From Elysia marginata (Eukaryota > Mollusca > Gastropoda > Plakobranchidae), in contig BMAT01009888.1 of NCBI GenBank assembly GCA_019649035.1, positions 526,322 through 564,573 on the forward strand: a DNA stretch of 38,252 nucleotides. The letters are read 5' to 3'. Shown piece after piece: positions 20,181 to 31,782 of this stretch. How positions within the stretch are numbered: the stretch's first letter is position 1; every line of letters begins with the position of its first letter. The notes beneath the pieces are model-generated. The model had not been told where the DNA came from and ran no database searches. It saw nothing but the letters and a program-made list of their open reading frames with translations. The translations under genes were made by a program, and so were the position numbers.

Positions 20181-23100
20181 GTCACCAAGTACACTTCAAA
20201 AGAATGATTTGCTGAGGAAAACAAGAATTTGAGCTCTGGCATATGAAAACCTTAGAAACTGATTGAAAATATTGATAATTTTGATGCGTTGCTTGAAGTA
20301 AACTTTAATAGTCTTGATTGAATAAGATAATATATTGATTACAAGTGATGGTACCTATTGTGGTATCAACCAACATTGAATATCTGGTTATTGGCTCTTG
20401 AAACTTGGCTGAAAATGTTTTTTCAATGTGTGTCACCCAGCTGTATGCATCAGCTTTCAAAAAGAAGAAAAAAATACTGAATATTGTGATCTGGTTTTTT
20501 AAATTTGTATCAACACAAATTTGTCTTGCTTTACAACAAATGCAGAAGTATTGAAAGTATATAAGATGTAATAAAATAAGGGACATGTGCTCCACTCTTG
20601 GGAGTACATATAACAAAATGAAAGCATCGAGTAAATGCATGGGTAAAAGATAAAAATGTGAACTGTAGAATAAAGATGACAATCACGCAACTTAAGTTTA
20701 TAAGCACAAAATAGGAAGGTACAAAACGTGTACAGAACATTCAGACCTTTTGCCTGCATTTGCTTTGTTGACAACTGATGTCCTGAGAAGGCGAGCTCTG
20801 TTGACATACAAAGGAAGAGGAAGATATCAGTGAGGAGGCAGGTCTAGGGAAGGGAAGCAGGATTGAAAAGATGAGCATAGATTTTTAAAAGTGTTTTAAA
20901 ATTCCTAAAAAATCAGCAACAGTGTACATATCTCACAGTTTTTGGTGTATTTAAATGAGATCTTACAAAGAACTGTTTATAAATAGGAGCAGCTGTATGC
21001 AGAAATGAGTGCCTTTTTTATGTGATCAAGTTCATAAAAATAACTGTTCAAGTTAGGTTGATTTTGTCATACACATTCCATTTTACATTCAAAAGTTACC
21101 TTTACATCTATTTAAAATGTTTGCATTTTTTTAAAATAAGTAGAAATGTATTGTTTTTTTTTAAAACTTTCTTGCTATACTCCTCCTTTTATGTCAACTA
21201 ATTGACTAAATCCTTTCTGTTGATTACCCCTTTTTTCAATCAGTTGTACAGTGAAACATGCATATTGTTGTTTTAATTTGTTACATTCTTTTCTGTGTGT
21301 TTTCAGTGTATTGCCATCCATTTTTGTTCTATTTCTAACAACTACAAAGGCCCAACCATAGTGCATGGGGCTCAAGCAGGCTTGATGTTTTGCTCTTTCT
21401 TTTTACGCAAACTGTGAGAAACATTCCATTCTTATTATTGTAAAACCATTCAGTTGTTAAATATATTCTTTTTTTTTTCCTGTTATTAATAATATTCTGC
21501 GAGTCCAGGGCTCCACAAAAAGTGTTATGTTGGCATTTTATTAATCAGAAACAATGAGACTGGTGGATACAGGAGAAATTTTAACTATCAATTCTTTTCA
21601 TAACTGCAAGGCCCTGTTCACATACCTCAGTCTGGATAGGAATAATAGGGACCTTAGCCCAAGATTGTCTGTGTGCTTTAATTGCCTTTAAATCTGCCGC
21701 AAAGTTTAGTTTAGTCAATCTAAAAATGTAACAGCATTAGTGAGTCTGTTTTTAAAGACCATTATATAAGCACTGTGTCTAAATGTGTAAAAAAAATTAT
21801 ATACATTTTGTACATTTTCACAAACACAACCATAGCAGCATATGCTTGAGAACCCTGCCAAGCAAAGTTTTATTGTAGGGAAAAAAATGTTTAAAGATGG
21901 TTATCTAGACCAGTCTTACTATTTTCATGAATTACAGATCAAAAATGTGTTTGCACCAAATTCTGTGTTGTTTCTTTGTAGCGTACCTGTAGTTCTTTTA
22001 AATTCTTTTTTACTACAACGATTGGAAATATGTATTATAGTTTTCATAAAGTAAGAAAAAAAGTGCTGAACAAGATGCCTAAGTTCAAATCTTTGTCCCA
22101 TTAGTTTGATAAAATGGTTCAGTTTCCTCAAATGTGATGCAAGCTTGTTCACTCCTTGTTTTATACCCAAAGGAAATCCAACATTGACCATGCCATGTGA
22201 TTCTCATGATGTTCTATAATAGCATATCTTGCCAAAGTCTTTATTTTTGGTAAATAAAGCTTAAAAGGGTGTTTCATTATTATTTTTATTATTTGCTCTT
22301 TCTTGGATTAGAGTTGGTTTTTAAGTTTTTAGAATATCCTCAATGTATGGCGACTGTATCTGTTGTGTTATTATCTCTATATTTTATCATGAGGAAAAAC
22401 TGTAGCACTGTTATATTCTTCTTTTGGTTGAAAAAATATTTTTTTAGCGTTCAATCTTATCGACATTTTAACATAAAATGGTGCTAAGCTTTGCATATAT
22501 TTACATTGTGCTTTATATTGCTATAATTTTATGGGTAAAGTTTTAGATAGAAAAATGCACAGAGTTTGTTTACACCTAGTATCGTCCAAATCGACAGCAT
22601 TATATTTTTGTTGCATTTTTCTTTCATATAAAAAATATTTTTATGTTTTAGATGCATGAACTAGTTTAGTCATAATCACCTACAACAGTACTTATTTGAA
22701 ACAAGCTGAAAAAGAACTTTACTTTAGTTCTTTCTTGTTTTGTAAAAAAAAATGCAAATTTTAATCCCTTTTGTAATTCCAATAATGAATTTCATTGAAT
22801 TTTATATCCTATCGAAAAATCAAACTTGTTGCTACACAAAGTTAGATCACAATAACTTGCCTTGCCAAAAACTCAATCTTTCACTTTAGTTTTTTGTCTT
22901 CTTCATCATCTTTTGAACCTACCTCTAAATGTCACAACCTGAAACAGCCACCCTTCATTTTACTTAGTTTTGCATCTTCCATTTGTCCTAATTTTCTTAT
23001 TCATTGATAGGATTAACTTGCTTGATGCTACATGCAGGCATATGGTACTTAAGCACTATGCTATACACTCAATAACCCTACCTTTCACCAAGATAGTTGT

Positions 23101-23189
23101 TCAATTCAAAGCTCTTTTCACTTTTCTAAAGCAAGAACAAATAAAGTTTCAAATAATTCAACAGTGTAGCTCCTAGAAGTTAAAAATGT
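20181..23189. other. INTU 3' UTR and intergenic DNA
   Basis: AT-rich, with several AATAAA hexamers and poly-T runs. The INTU 3' UTR covers an unknown part of it. No recognisable coding sequence or repeat family. Confidence 0.6.
20570..20674 (+). terminator. Candidate INTU polyadenylation signals
   Basis: AATAAA hexamers at 20570-20575 and 20669-20674 are the first two downstream of the INTU stop codon, about 390 and 490 nt into the 3' UTR. A later AATAAA at 22253-22258 is also possible. In such AT-rich DNA the hexamer is not diagnostic. Confidence 0.3.
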
Positions 23190-23870
23190 TGCAGATGCAA
23201 AGCTTGCTTGAAAATTTTCCATTCTTTTGCCATTGCATGCTTATCATTTGAAAAACCGTAATGAAACAGTCAATTAGTGCTTCTTAGCTACTTTTCAACT
23301 TAATCTCCGTCAAGATTGATGCATTATTGCAGTGGGTAGAAAAGAAAAATATCCATCTCACAGTAAGTTCCATTAACAACTCTTGTATTGCCACTGTAAG
23401 TTCTTTGTAACCATCAAAGCATTTTTCGGCAAGTTGTTGCTTGAGGGATCTGGGCATATGGAAATGAGAGGGTGCCAGATCAGGGCTTTGTGGTGGATGC
23501 AGTAATGTCTTCTAATTGTACTTCCCAAGCCAGTCTTTGGTGATCTTTGCTGGGTCTGAAGCAGCATTGTCAAGCTGCAGGGATACACCTCGTCAGATGG
23601 CCAGGTCTTTTTCAGCAAATGGCTTCCTTGAGTCTATCCAAGGTCTTACTGTAGGTGGTAGCATTGAAAGTTTGTCCTAGAGTCAAAACATCTAGAAGCA
23701 GAAAACCTTTCTGCGGCAATGATGTTTTGCACCGAGGCTTGAAGTTAATGTTTGATTTTTTTGACTGTAAGAAAGGATGGATGTTTCCACGTCGTTGAAT
23801 CTCTTATTTTTTTCAGGTGTGATGATGTGGACGCAAGTCTCGTCTCATGCAATCATAGGTTCCAGAAATG
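23190..23870 (-). mobile_element. Mariner relic, catalytic half, minus strand arm of a fold-back pair
   Basis: Read right to left, broken frames give DET and TPEKN-like sequence near 23850 (first catalytic motif), GFLLLDVLTLGQTFNATTYS and KTLDRLKEAI, LDNAA (second motif, Arg/His lost), SPDLAPSHFHM (third motif with Asp changed to His), KCFDGYKEL, and CINLDGD-VEK with stop at 23288-23290. Many stops and frameshifts; a dead copy. Its 3' part is the inverted counterpart of about 23895-24140. Confidence 0.78.
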
Positions 23871-23894
23871 TTTCAGTAAAAATTTATCTCTTTC

Positions 23895-24140
23895 AGGGTA
23901 TACTCAAAATGTCTTAGTGACTACAAAGAACCCATAAAGACAGTGCAAGAAAATACAATCTTGACAGAACTTTCAGCAGGGTAGGTATTTTTCCCTTCTA
24001 TACCACTGGAGAAAAATGCATCAATCTTGTCAGAGATCCCGTTGAAAAGTAGTTAAGAAGCATAAGTTGGCCAGTTGGTCGCTAAAATGATAAGTTAATG
24101 GCAAAAAAAACCCCTGAAAATTTTCAGACAACCCTCAAAC
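23895..24140 (+). mobile_element. Mariner relic, 3' end, plus strand arm of a fold-back pair
   Basis: Encodes in pieces DYKEPIKTVQE, TELSAG, and WRKCINLVRDPVEK with stop at 24050-24052. The 3' end GAAAATTTTCAGACAACCCTC resembles a mariner terminal repeat. Only the last part of the transposase is present. It is the same family as the inverted copy to its left: both stop regions and 3' UTRs align. Confidence 0.75.
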
Positions 24141-26035
24141 GTCAGGAAGAAATTAAAACGTAAAGTTTTCTCCATGGCATAGCCAACATGATTTTGAGAC
24201 TGTATAGTCTGTTTTAGAGTCCCGAAGTACCTTCATATATGGCTTGCTTAACTGTTTGCAATAACTTTGTAGTACTAGTAGTAGTACAGTTGAAGATTCC
24301 AAAATACAGTGGAATAAAAAATCAATTAAATTCTTTTTCCTTAAAAAAAGAGGCAAAGTTTTGAGCAGAATGAACTTAATGCTTAAACTAGCATAGAAAA
24401 TTCATGTTTTATCTGACTATAAGGCGCACATTAAGAAAAGTTGTTAAAAACTGAAATTGAACTTAAACCATTTGTATTTGCTTTTCATCATGGCATTTTC
24501 TGAAAATGAACATTTAGTGGAAATATATTGTCTCCTAATTTGATTCTATTAGTTATTTGTTCATATTTGCGCACTGTTTTAGCTTTACTGATAAAGTAAA
24601 TGCCGTACAATAGATTTCTTGAACTAAATGAAACTAGTCTTGTATGAAATAACACATATTTCAACTAAACATGGCTGTTGCAGGCAAATTAATCAAGATT
24701 TTAGAAGCTACAGGCCCGCTATAATCTTTTATAGACTTAAATATACACTAACAATACAATAATTTTTTGACAGATCTGAACTCATAGCTTTAAAAATTTT
24801 TAACAGTCACTCGTCTCACCTTTTTTATTTTTGAAACCTTATTGAAATACAGTTATATGTATACTATTAGGTACAATTAAAATGATTATGCTGATATGAA
24901 TGTTGTCTTTTTGTTGGTCTATTTGTCAGTCTTGTGCATGTTTAATGATATCACCTGATATTTCATACTTCATTGCTGCAAAAGTATCCACACTTAAGTT
25001 GAAAAAACAGGAAGGGCTGAAAAGCCAGAAATTAACCTAAAGACTGACAAGCCTTTCAAGGTCTGATAAGTAAAAGTAAAAAAAGGATATCATTGAGTCT
25101 GACCAGAAAACTATCTTTTTCCTAATTCTTCTTTCAAAGACATGCAAAATATACATGTTGATAAAAAAAAAGGACACAAGAGTCTTATACTGTTATATCT
25201 TACCATAGCAACTTTATTTGTGGACAAAATTTATTCAAGACGAAAATATACAATGTGCAAAACAGAGCCCTTACATAAATTTTAAAAAAAACCTATTCAA
25301 TTTAGTTAGTTTAAAAAGATTGAATAAAACCCTTCACTTAGATGATTGATATGTTAATAAGAAAAGATTCAGCTATTAATATTATATGTAATAATACCTT
25401 TTTAGAACATGAAGCCCTGAAAATTGTTCAAGCTGTGTGACACATGTGTTGTTATGAACCAACAAAAGTAAAATATTTAAAAATCTATGGTTTGTTCTCT
25501 TTCGTTCATTCCAAAACATTTTCTGTACAGAAAGTGTTCCAGTTAAATAATTTTTATCTTCTCCTCTCATACTAGATTCTTAAAAACAATTTTCAAAAAC
25601 CAATTACTTGAATGAAATTCTAATTTTTAAAAACATGTTCATCATCGATCTTCTCGACAAATAGTCTGAGATTTGTTTTAACTTCAAATCATGGCATTCA
25701 CTAAGTCACTGAAAAACACCATAAAGTGGTGAGAAAATGTTTGCCTGCCATGGTTATTCACACTACAAGGATGTTTGTACAACAATCAGAGCTCCAATAA
25801 CATCATTTTGCTCCTGCCCTGGTGACTTTTTAGAATTATGTAGCATAGGTAAATTGGAAGAAAAAAAAACAACACAATTCAACCATGAAATAAATCAAAT
25901 CAGAAACACTTGTTGCCTCTCAATGAAAATTATCTTAAACGAAGTAAACTAAAAAGTGGTTTCAAACATGTTCTACCTGTGTGCACCAAGCAGAGTTTAT
26001 TTTTTCAATATTCTCACTGCACTATCAAGACAGAA
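24141..26035. other. Intergenic DNA, no gene seen
   Basis: AT-rich. At about 24413-24436 the string CTGACTATAAGGCGCACATT resembles the end of a widespread 'ACTATAAGGCGCAC' DNA-transposon repeat; no partner end was found. Nothing else recognised. Confidence 0.5.
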
Positions 26036-26037
26036 TA

Positions 26038-26530
26038 CAGTGGAATCCGGAAAAAGTCAACTCCTCGGGACCGAAAAAGAGTCTTGACTTAAAGAAAAGT
26101 GGACTGCACAACATTGAATTTGATGCACTGGTTTGACAAAGCGGCGAGGAGTGGGAAAATCACCAGTGAACTGCCCCAGTCAGCACTAGTCTAGTCACTG
26201 TCCTTTGTCCAGCTGCACTAGCCCTCTCCCTCTCCCCCACAAGGCAGGTGAGCATGCGCTGCATGCAGTGTCTTGAATCATGAATAGAAACAAATACCGC
26301 CCACCCACTACCTCCATTTTTCTCTTTGTATCTCCCGAGTCTCAATGGAGTCTCTCTCTTTTTTAATCTGGGCCTGAGGTGTTGACTTTGAACAAAAATA
26401 GGTCAGAGGCAGTTAATGTAATGCCAAATAAAGTTACTTAAATAAAGAAGAAAAAAATTGGACGCTTGCGAGGAGTTGACTTTAACCGAGAGTTGACTTC
26501 AAGCGCGTAGACTTCTCACCGATTCCACTG
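26038..26530. mobile_element. TA-flanked MITE, pogo/Tigger-like ends
   Basis: The ends are inverted repeats: left CAGTGGAATCCGG, right reverse complement CAGTGGAATCGG. Each is bordered by TA (26036-26037 and 26531-26532). A second, perfect 12-bp inverted pair, GTCAACTCCTCG / CGAGGAGTTGAC, sits just inside, and GAGTTGACTT-like units are repeated near the right end. At 493 bp with no long reading frame it is non-autonomous. It lies about 300 bp left of the mariner. Confidence 0.82.
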
Positions 26531-26894
26531 TATCTTATTTTCTTGGATATGCTATTTGCATCCTTTGAATTTGAGAGACAATGACTAAATGCATTTTTAA
26601 AATGGGACATCTTACTAACGTAGCATATGAGCATGTCAAAATGGCTAAACTCTGAGCAATGTCATTTTCCTAGTGCAGTGAGGAAATACAGATTTGTTTA
26701 TTCTACAGTTTAAAAAAATATCTTAAATTGAAAAAAAAAGCTGAAGAGAGAGTCAAACTATTAAAAAATGCATGAATGGGCTTGCAAAGAAACTCCACAG
26801 TGTACTGCAAGATATATTTGATTGCGGTAGATACTTTCTACCTTACGAGGGCTCTTTCAGAAATAACCGAAAAATGCCCGTTGCTCAGCAACCA

Positions 26895-27208
26895 NNNNNN
26901 NNNNNNNNNNNNNNNNNNNNNNNNNNNNNNNNNNNNNNNNNNNNNNNNNNNNNNNNNNNNNNNNNNNNNNNNNNNNNNNNNNNNNNNNNNNNNNNNNNNN
27001 NNNNNNNNNNNNNNNNNNNNNNNNNNNNNNNNNNNNNNNNNNNNNNNNNNNNNNNNNNNNNNNNNNNNNNNNNNNNNNNNNNNNNNNNNNNNNNNNNNNN
27101 NNNNNNNNNNNNNNNNNNNNNNNNNNNNNNNNNNNNNNNNNNNNNNNNNNNNNNNNNNNNNNNNNNNNNNNNNNNNNNNNNNNNNNNNNNNNNNNNNNNN
27201 NNNNNNNN
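26895..27208. other. Assembly gap (N run) inside mariner
   Basis: 314 undetermined bases lying inside the mariner element, over the expected 5' leader and helix-turn-helix region of the transposase. The gap length is compatible with the missing part of a standard-length element. Confidence 0.99.
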
Positions 27209-28064
27209 TCAAGACAGGAGGTTGAAACTTCATGAAATCGCAAGCAGTCTTGAAAGTTCGGAAACTTCTGCCCCTAGAATTGTATTTGATGAACTTGGCT
27301 ACAGGAAAATCAGCGCAAAATGGGTTCCTAAGCAATTGACAGACAATCATAAAGAACAAAGATTGGACATCTGCAGGGAACTTTTGAGAAGAAGCAAGAG
27401 CTCACGCAGGGTTCACGGGCATACTGCCAACGCCGGCGGAGACTTTCTAGGGTACGATGTGACTTTTCTTGACAGCATAGTCACAGGTGATGAGACTTGG
27501 TTGCACCATTGCACCCCAGAAACAAAGCAAGATTCAATGACATGGAAACATCCATCCTCACCTGTCGCGAAGAAATTCAAAGTTATGCGGCCAGCAAAGA
27601 AAATATAGAGAACTGTTTTCTGGGACAGTCGTGGTGTTCTTCTGTTTGAAACCTTACAACCTGGAGAAACAATCAATGCTGCAAGGAACTGCCAAACTCT
27701 TGACAAGCTTAGGGAGGCCATTCGCAGAAAGCGCCCAGGGCAGTTGACCAACGGGGTCATTTTGCAACACGACAACGCTACACCCCACACAGCACGAGTG
27801 ACGCAAGGTTGGCTAGAGAAATATGGAAGGGAGATTTTGCCACACCCAACACACAGTCCAGACCTCGCACCATCTGATTACCTCTTTGGGCCACTGAAAC
27901 GTGAGCTGGCAGGAAAGCGCTTCGATGACGATGAAGAGCTTGTTGACCATGTGCGGAAATGGCTACAAAACCTTGACGGAAGTTTCTTCTGAGAGGGTAG
28001 CTATTTCATGGTGCGGCGTTGGCAGAAGTGTGTTGACAGACTTGACTGTTACGTAGAGAAATGA
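27209..28064 (+). pseudogene. Mariner transposase with two in-frame stops
   Basis: One reading frame runs from the gap edge to TGA at 28062-28064. It shows LGYRKISAKWVPKQLT, IVTGDETWLHHCTPETK (first catalytic Asp), LQHDNATPHTARVTQGWLE (second) and HSPDLAPSDYLFGPLKREL (third). Exactly 34 residues separate the second and third Asp, the mariner DD34D spacing. It ends KCVDRLDCYVEK. The frame is interrupted by TAG at 27606-27608 (before RTVFWD) and TGA at 27990-27992 (after KWLQNLDGSFF), with no frameshift, so the copy cannot make full transposase. The segment before GDETW looks about 15 residues longer than usual mariners. Confidence 0.9.
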
Positions 28065-28165
28065 AGGACGAGTCAAGGTATGAACACGTGCAAGAATTTT
28101 GTTGATAGCATAAAAAACGCGGATTTTACAGGCATTTTTCGGTGAATTATGAAAGAGCCCTTGTA

Positions 28166-31039
28166 TTTTCAAACAAACAACTTAATTTCAATTCCAAGTG
28201 CCTCCAACAGACATAACCAGATCTATGGATGCTAAAAGTGCATATCACAAGATATGATATGGAAGTAGAAGAAAATTAGCCCACATACTAGCAAAAATAA
28301 CTTCACCCCCTCTTCTTTCCTCACATTTTAAAATTTCAGACTTATCATATAAGTAAAGGAACTAAAAACTTTTCCAATATTGGAGATCTGATTTGTGTCA
28401 GTTTTAGAGAATGTTATGGGGTAGAGAATGACTTTATGAAGCCAGTTACAAATACTAATATAGTCAATCATAAATTTGAGAAAAAAAGATCCCAAATTAT
28501 AGCATACCAATGTGCCTTTATGCATTGGAAAAAATGAATTTCTTTCTTCATTTATTTTTTTTTTTTGCTCCTGTAAGTGCAACATGATAAAAAAGTTCAA
28601 CATAACCGATATTCACAGATATTAAACAATACCAACTTTTATTTTGACCTTGCCTTTCTTGAATTTCACCCTTAGTTAAAGATCTGAGATATCTGCAACC
28701 AGGCTCGTAGAACTGCATAAGATAAGATAAATCTCATTAGTCTTGTTCTCATTTCAACAGATTTATCACATTTGTTTTCCAAACAACTATGTTCAATGCA
28801 AAAGATCCAACCAATTAACCTTTTAAGACTCGGTCTTCCATAAAGAGCTTTTCATAATCAAAATAACATCAAAATCTCACAATTCCCATCTTTATCCTTA
28901 ATTTTCATAGCTTCAAGGGATGATAATTTTCCTTAAAAAAATAAAAGCTCAGCTAACTAATACCAGTAACATAGTTGTTTATGTAACCACCAAGAACCTT
29001 GGGAACCGCAGGTGATCTAATAATTATGTTTGCACTTCTGGGGATACATAAATACATAGCAATTAACACATCCCTGTATATGGGATATCAGTTTTTCAAT
29101 TATTGTGAGTCAAATATCTCAAAATGCCTCAGAAGAGGAACAAAAATAACAACATAGAAAGTCCAACTGCTGTACACAATAGTGAGATCATTGCACCAAT
29201 ATAATTTCAAATATAAAAATTGGCTTTGTTTATGTGTCTCCTTCCTACAAAAATTGAAAAAAAAAATGTTGAAAACTTTAAGTCATATATCTGTTTTCAA
29301 TGACTTCCTTCCGTAAGCTCCAACACCCATACAGCTTTAGCACTGTCTTTACTACTGGCGTTTACATTAAGGCAAGTCAACCTAAAAGTTTTAAGATGAC
29401 TACTGTAAAATATAAATCAATAAAGAGAAAGAAACAGGTTCTGAACTTAATTTCCTCCAATTGATGTGTAGAACAATAAGATCTGAGAGCTGCTGTTGAA
29501 AAATAACAAAGCATATCCTCCAAAAAAAAATGAAATTACCGGGAGTGTGGGTATTGAGAATAAAAAGGGAAGTTTAAGTATTGTGACCAAATCATGCATC
29601 TTTGTCTATTCCATTCATGTCATGGGTAAGACTAGAGGGTTTGAGAAATAAAAAAACTTGTTTGATCTAGTTTTCTAACAAACACACATTTAACAGCTGG
29701 TAATAATGTCTCATGTAATGCCATTATCAATATCACCCAATACCACAATGGAAACAGCAAGTGAGTCAGCAGTCAAAACAATAAATCATGTCATCACAGA
29801 GATTTGTTTTCTTTATATATTGTGGAGAACATGGCAATAAACATATCGGTTAAATATCTTTTAGTGGGATAATAAATCATTTCTTTATACACATTTGAAA
29901 ACAATGCATTTTCACATTTTTTAAAAAAGATTTCATCTCCAAATAAGAAGCATAGTGCTTTATAACATCCAAAAGAAAGAAAACAACAATAAGAAAGCAG
30001 TTATAATTTTTTTTTCTTAAGTATTACCATAATACCAATAAAAAATTCTTCTTTTATTTTGCATCAAGGCATGCTGAGATTAATCAACAGAAAATAAAGA
30101 TCTTAAAATAATTCTTATAAAAAATTTTCCTCACCAACAATATTTATTACTTATTTCCAAAATAAGGTTGATTTCAATAAAAAAAAAATTCTTAACAGAT
30201 CTGTGCCACTTTTCAGGAACTGCTGTAAAGTCACATTTTGTTAGCAAAAACAATAGAAAAACAAAGGAGGATTCAGTTTTCAGCAAATTTTTAAACCTAA
30301 CTTTGTACACGAAAGAGCTGATTAGAATGCTGACAAAAAAATTTTGGCACAGCAATATTTTCAGATCTTGTGTAAATGATATTAAGACGTGATTGGATCC
30401 CCAATGGCAAGACCCAGGTATCAATATTTGATAGCTTCATATTAAGTTTAAGGTTACAGCTTGGAACTGAGCTCATATTCATACTGAGAAAGCTACTGGG
30501 CTTCACACCAAGGCACTTTTACAGGCTTACTTTTTGCTTCTTCAAAATTGTATTGTGATCAAGTCTGCCTTAAGATTAGTGGCTCTTGTGAGCGTAATAT
30601 CAATAAATATCACATCTCCATAAAACTACTCACAAGTCGCATCTGATACAGTGGACACCACTGTTATTTAAAAATTACTTCAGAAAAAAAAATCAAGCAC
30701 AAATAAAATGATGGGAAAGAATACATACGAAATGCTCATTTTTTCTCCTCTTTCATACAGCATAAATTTCAGAAAATTTGGCCTCTAGAGGATGACTGGA
30801 AAGTACAGCTTTAAGTGCAATGATTTTTTCATTAATTCTAGAAACAAGTTTTCTCAGTTTATAAACTTAATACTCTCCAAGCCATAATTATGCATGAATC
30901 ACGTCACATTAATAAATTGTCAGAATAATTTTTCATGATTTCAAAGAGCTCTCAAACTCAAAGGCCATACCCATGATGTAATAACTCCATATCACCAAAT
31001 TCTGCCTGTAGACTCATTTTGTTTGATCACTAAACATAT
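28166..31039. other. Intergenic DNA, no gene seen
   Basis: AT-rich noncoding sequence between the mariner and the SINE-split relic. A 15-bp perfect palindrome-like string, CAGTGG-ACA-CCACTG at 30649-30663, is the only structured item noted. Confidence 0.55.
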
Positions 31040-31782
31040 TAAACAGCAAGATGTATTTTTGAAACGTTTGCAGTAAATCATTAAGGGGGCAATATCATAC
31101 TTCATCATGACAAGACTTGTTCCCATACATGTCAAAAGATTGGAATCCTTTGGTGTGATTTGGATCTTGCCGTTCAAGTAAGCGAGTCGCTTAGAGAGGC
31201 TAAGCAAGGACATTCCCCATGAAACTCCTTTTATAAGGAGTGAAGTGGTGACTTGATTTAAGCTATGTTTCTCTAAGTGGCAAGGCGGTGGGTGCCGAAG
31301 CATCTATAAGTCAAAGGTTCAAATCATACTAAAGGCAGACATTTCGGGCATTTCCACTGAAAAGCCTACTTCTCTCCACTGCTAATTTCATACCTTTACA
31401 ATATTTCAATCATGTCAAAAGATTGGTTTGACTTAGATTCCATCAGACCCTACCTCATTCTCTCTATGGTCCAGACCTAGCCGCTCCAGACTTTTTTCTT
31501 TTTCCCACGCTTACAAAGAACTCAAATGAAATTGTTACACTCATGACAATAAAGTTGAGGCTAATGTGCGTAGGTGGTGCAGGGAAAACCAGCTTGATTT
31601 TTTGCCAACCCATTTAAACAACCTGTTCAATGTTGGCGCACCTGTGTTAATAGAGAATTTGTCAACTTGAAAAAACAATGGTAGCTTCATAGCGCTTTCA
31701 TATTGTGCATAATTTTTATGTGAGGAGTGATTAATTTGAAAACAGCGGTGAAAGAGGCATGACTTTTCAGCCACACCTCATG
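31040..31782 (+). mobile_element. Mariner relic split by a SINE
   Basis: Left piece: GGNIILHHDKTCSHTCQKIG around 31088-31143, the second catalytic motif (HHDNARPH-type). Right piece: PDLAAPDFFLFPTLTK around 31470-31520 (third catalytic motif), then VEANVRRWCRENQLDFL, and an end resembling a mariner terminal repeat (GACTTTTCAGCCACACCTC). Multiple stops and frameshifts; dead. The SINE at 31144-31410 interrupts it between the second and third motifs. Confidence 0.7.
31144..31410 (+). mobile_element. tRNA-derived SINE with 16-bp target duplication
   Basis: Flanked by perfect direct repeats CATGTCAAAAGATTGG at 31128-31143 and 31411-31426. Inside are a degenerate A box (AGTGGCAAGGCGG), a B box (AGGTTCAAATCAT), then GCAGACATTTCGGGCATT and CTTCTCTCCACTGCTAA, shared with the copy at 919-1143. 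The first 114 bp have no counterpart in that other copy. It was inserted into an older mariner relic. Confidence 0.75.

Larger units (their letters stand above)
26846..28163 (+). mobile_element. Mariner (DD34D) element, nearly full length, with sequence gap
   Basis: Terminal inverted repeats: the left end begins CGAGGGCTCTTTC and the right end, reverse complemented, begins CAAGGGCTCTTTC. About 30 of 35 positions match, including an identical CCGAAAAATGC block. Each end is bordered by TA (26844-26845 and 28164-28165), the target duplication of the Tc1/mariner superfamily. The nominal 1318 bp, gap included, is normal for mariner. The N run 26895-27208 hides the start of the transposase gene. 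It lies in the intergenic stretch between INTU and the NIPA-like gene. Confidence 0.92.

Noticed and set aside
27413-27790. Minus-strand open frame over the mariner transposase
   Set aside because: Antisense shadow of the transposase frame.
30649-30663. Palindrome CAGTGG-ACA-CCACTG with TA on the left
   Set aside because: Identical to the tip of the 26038-26530 MITE and could be a collapsed element, but six-base arms are too short to exclude chance.
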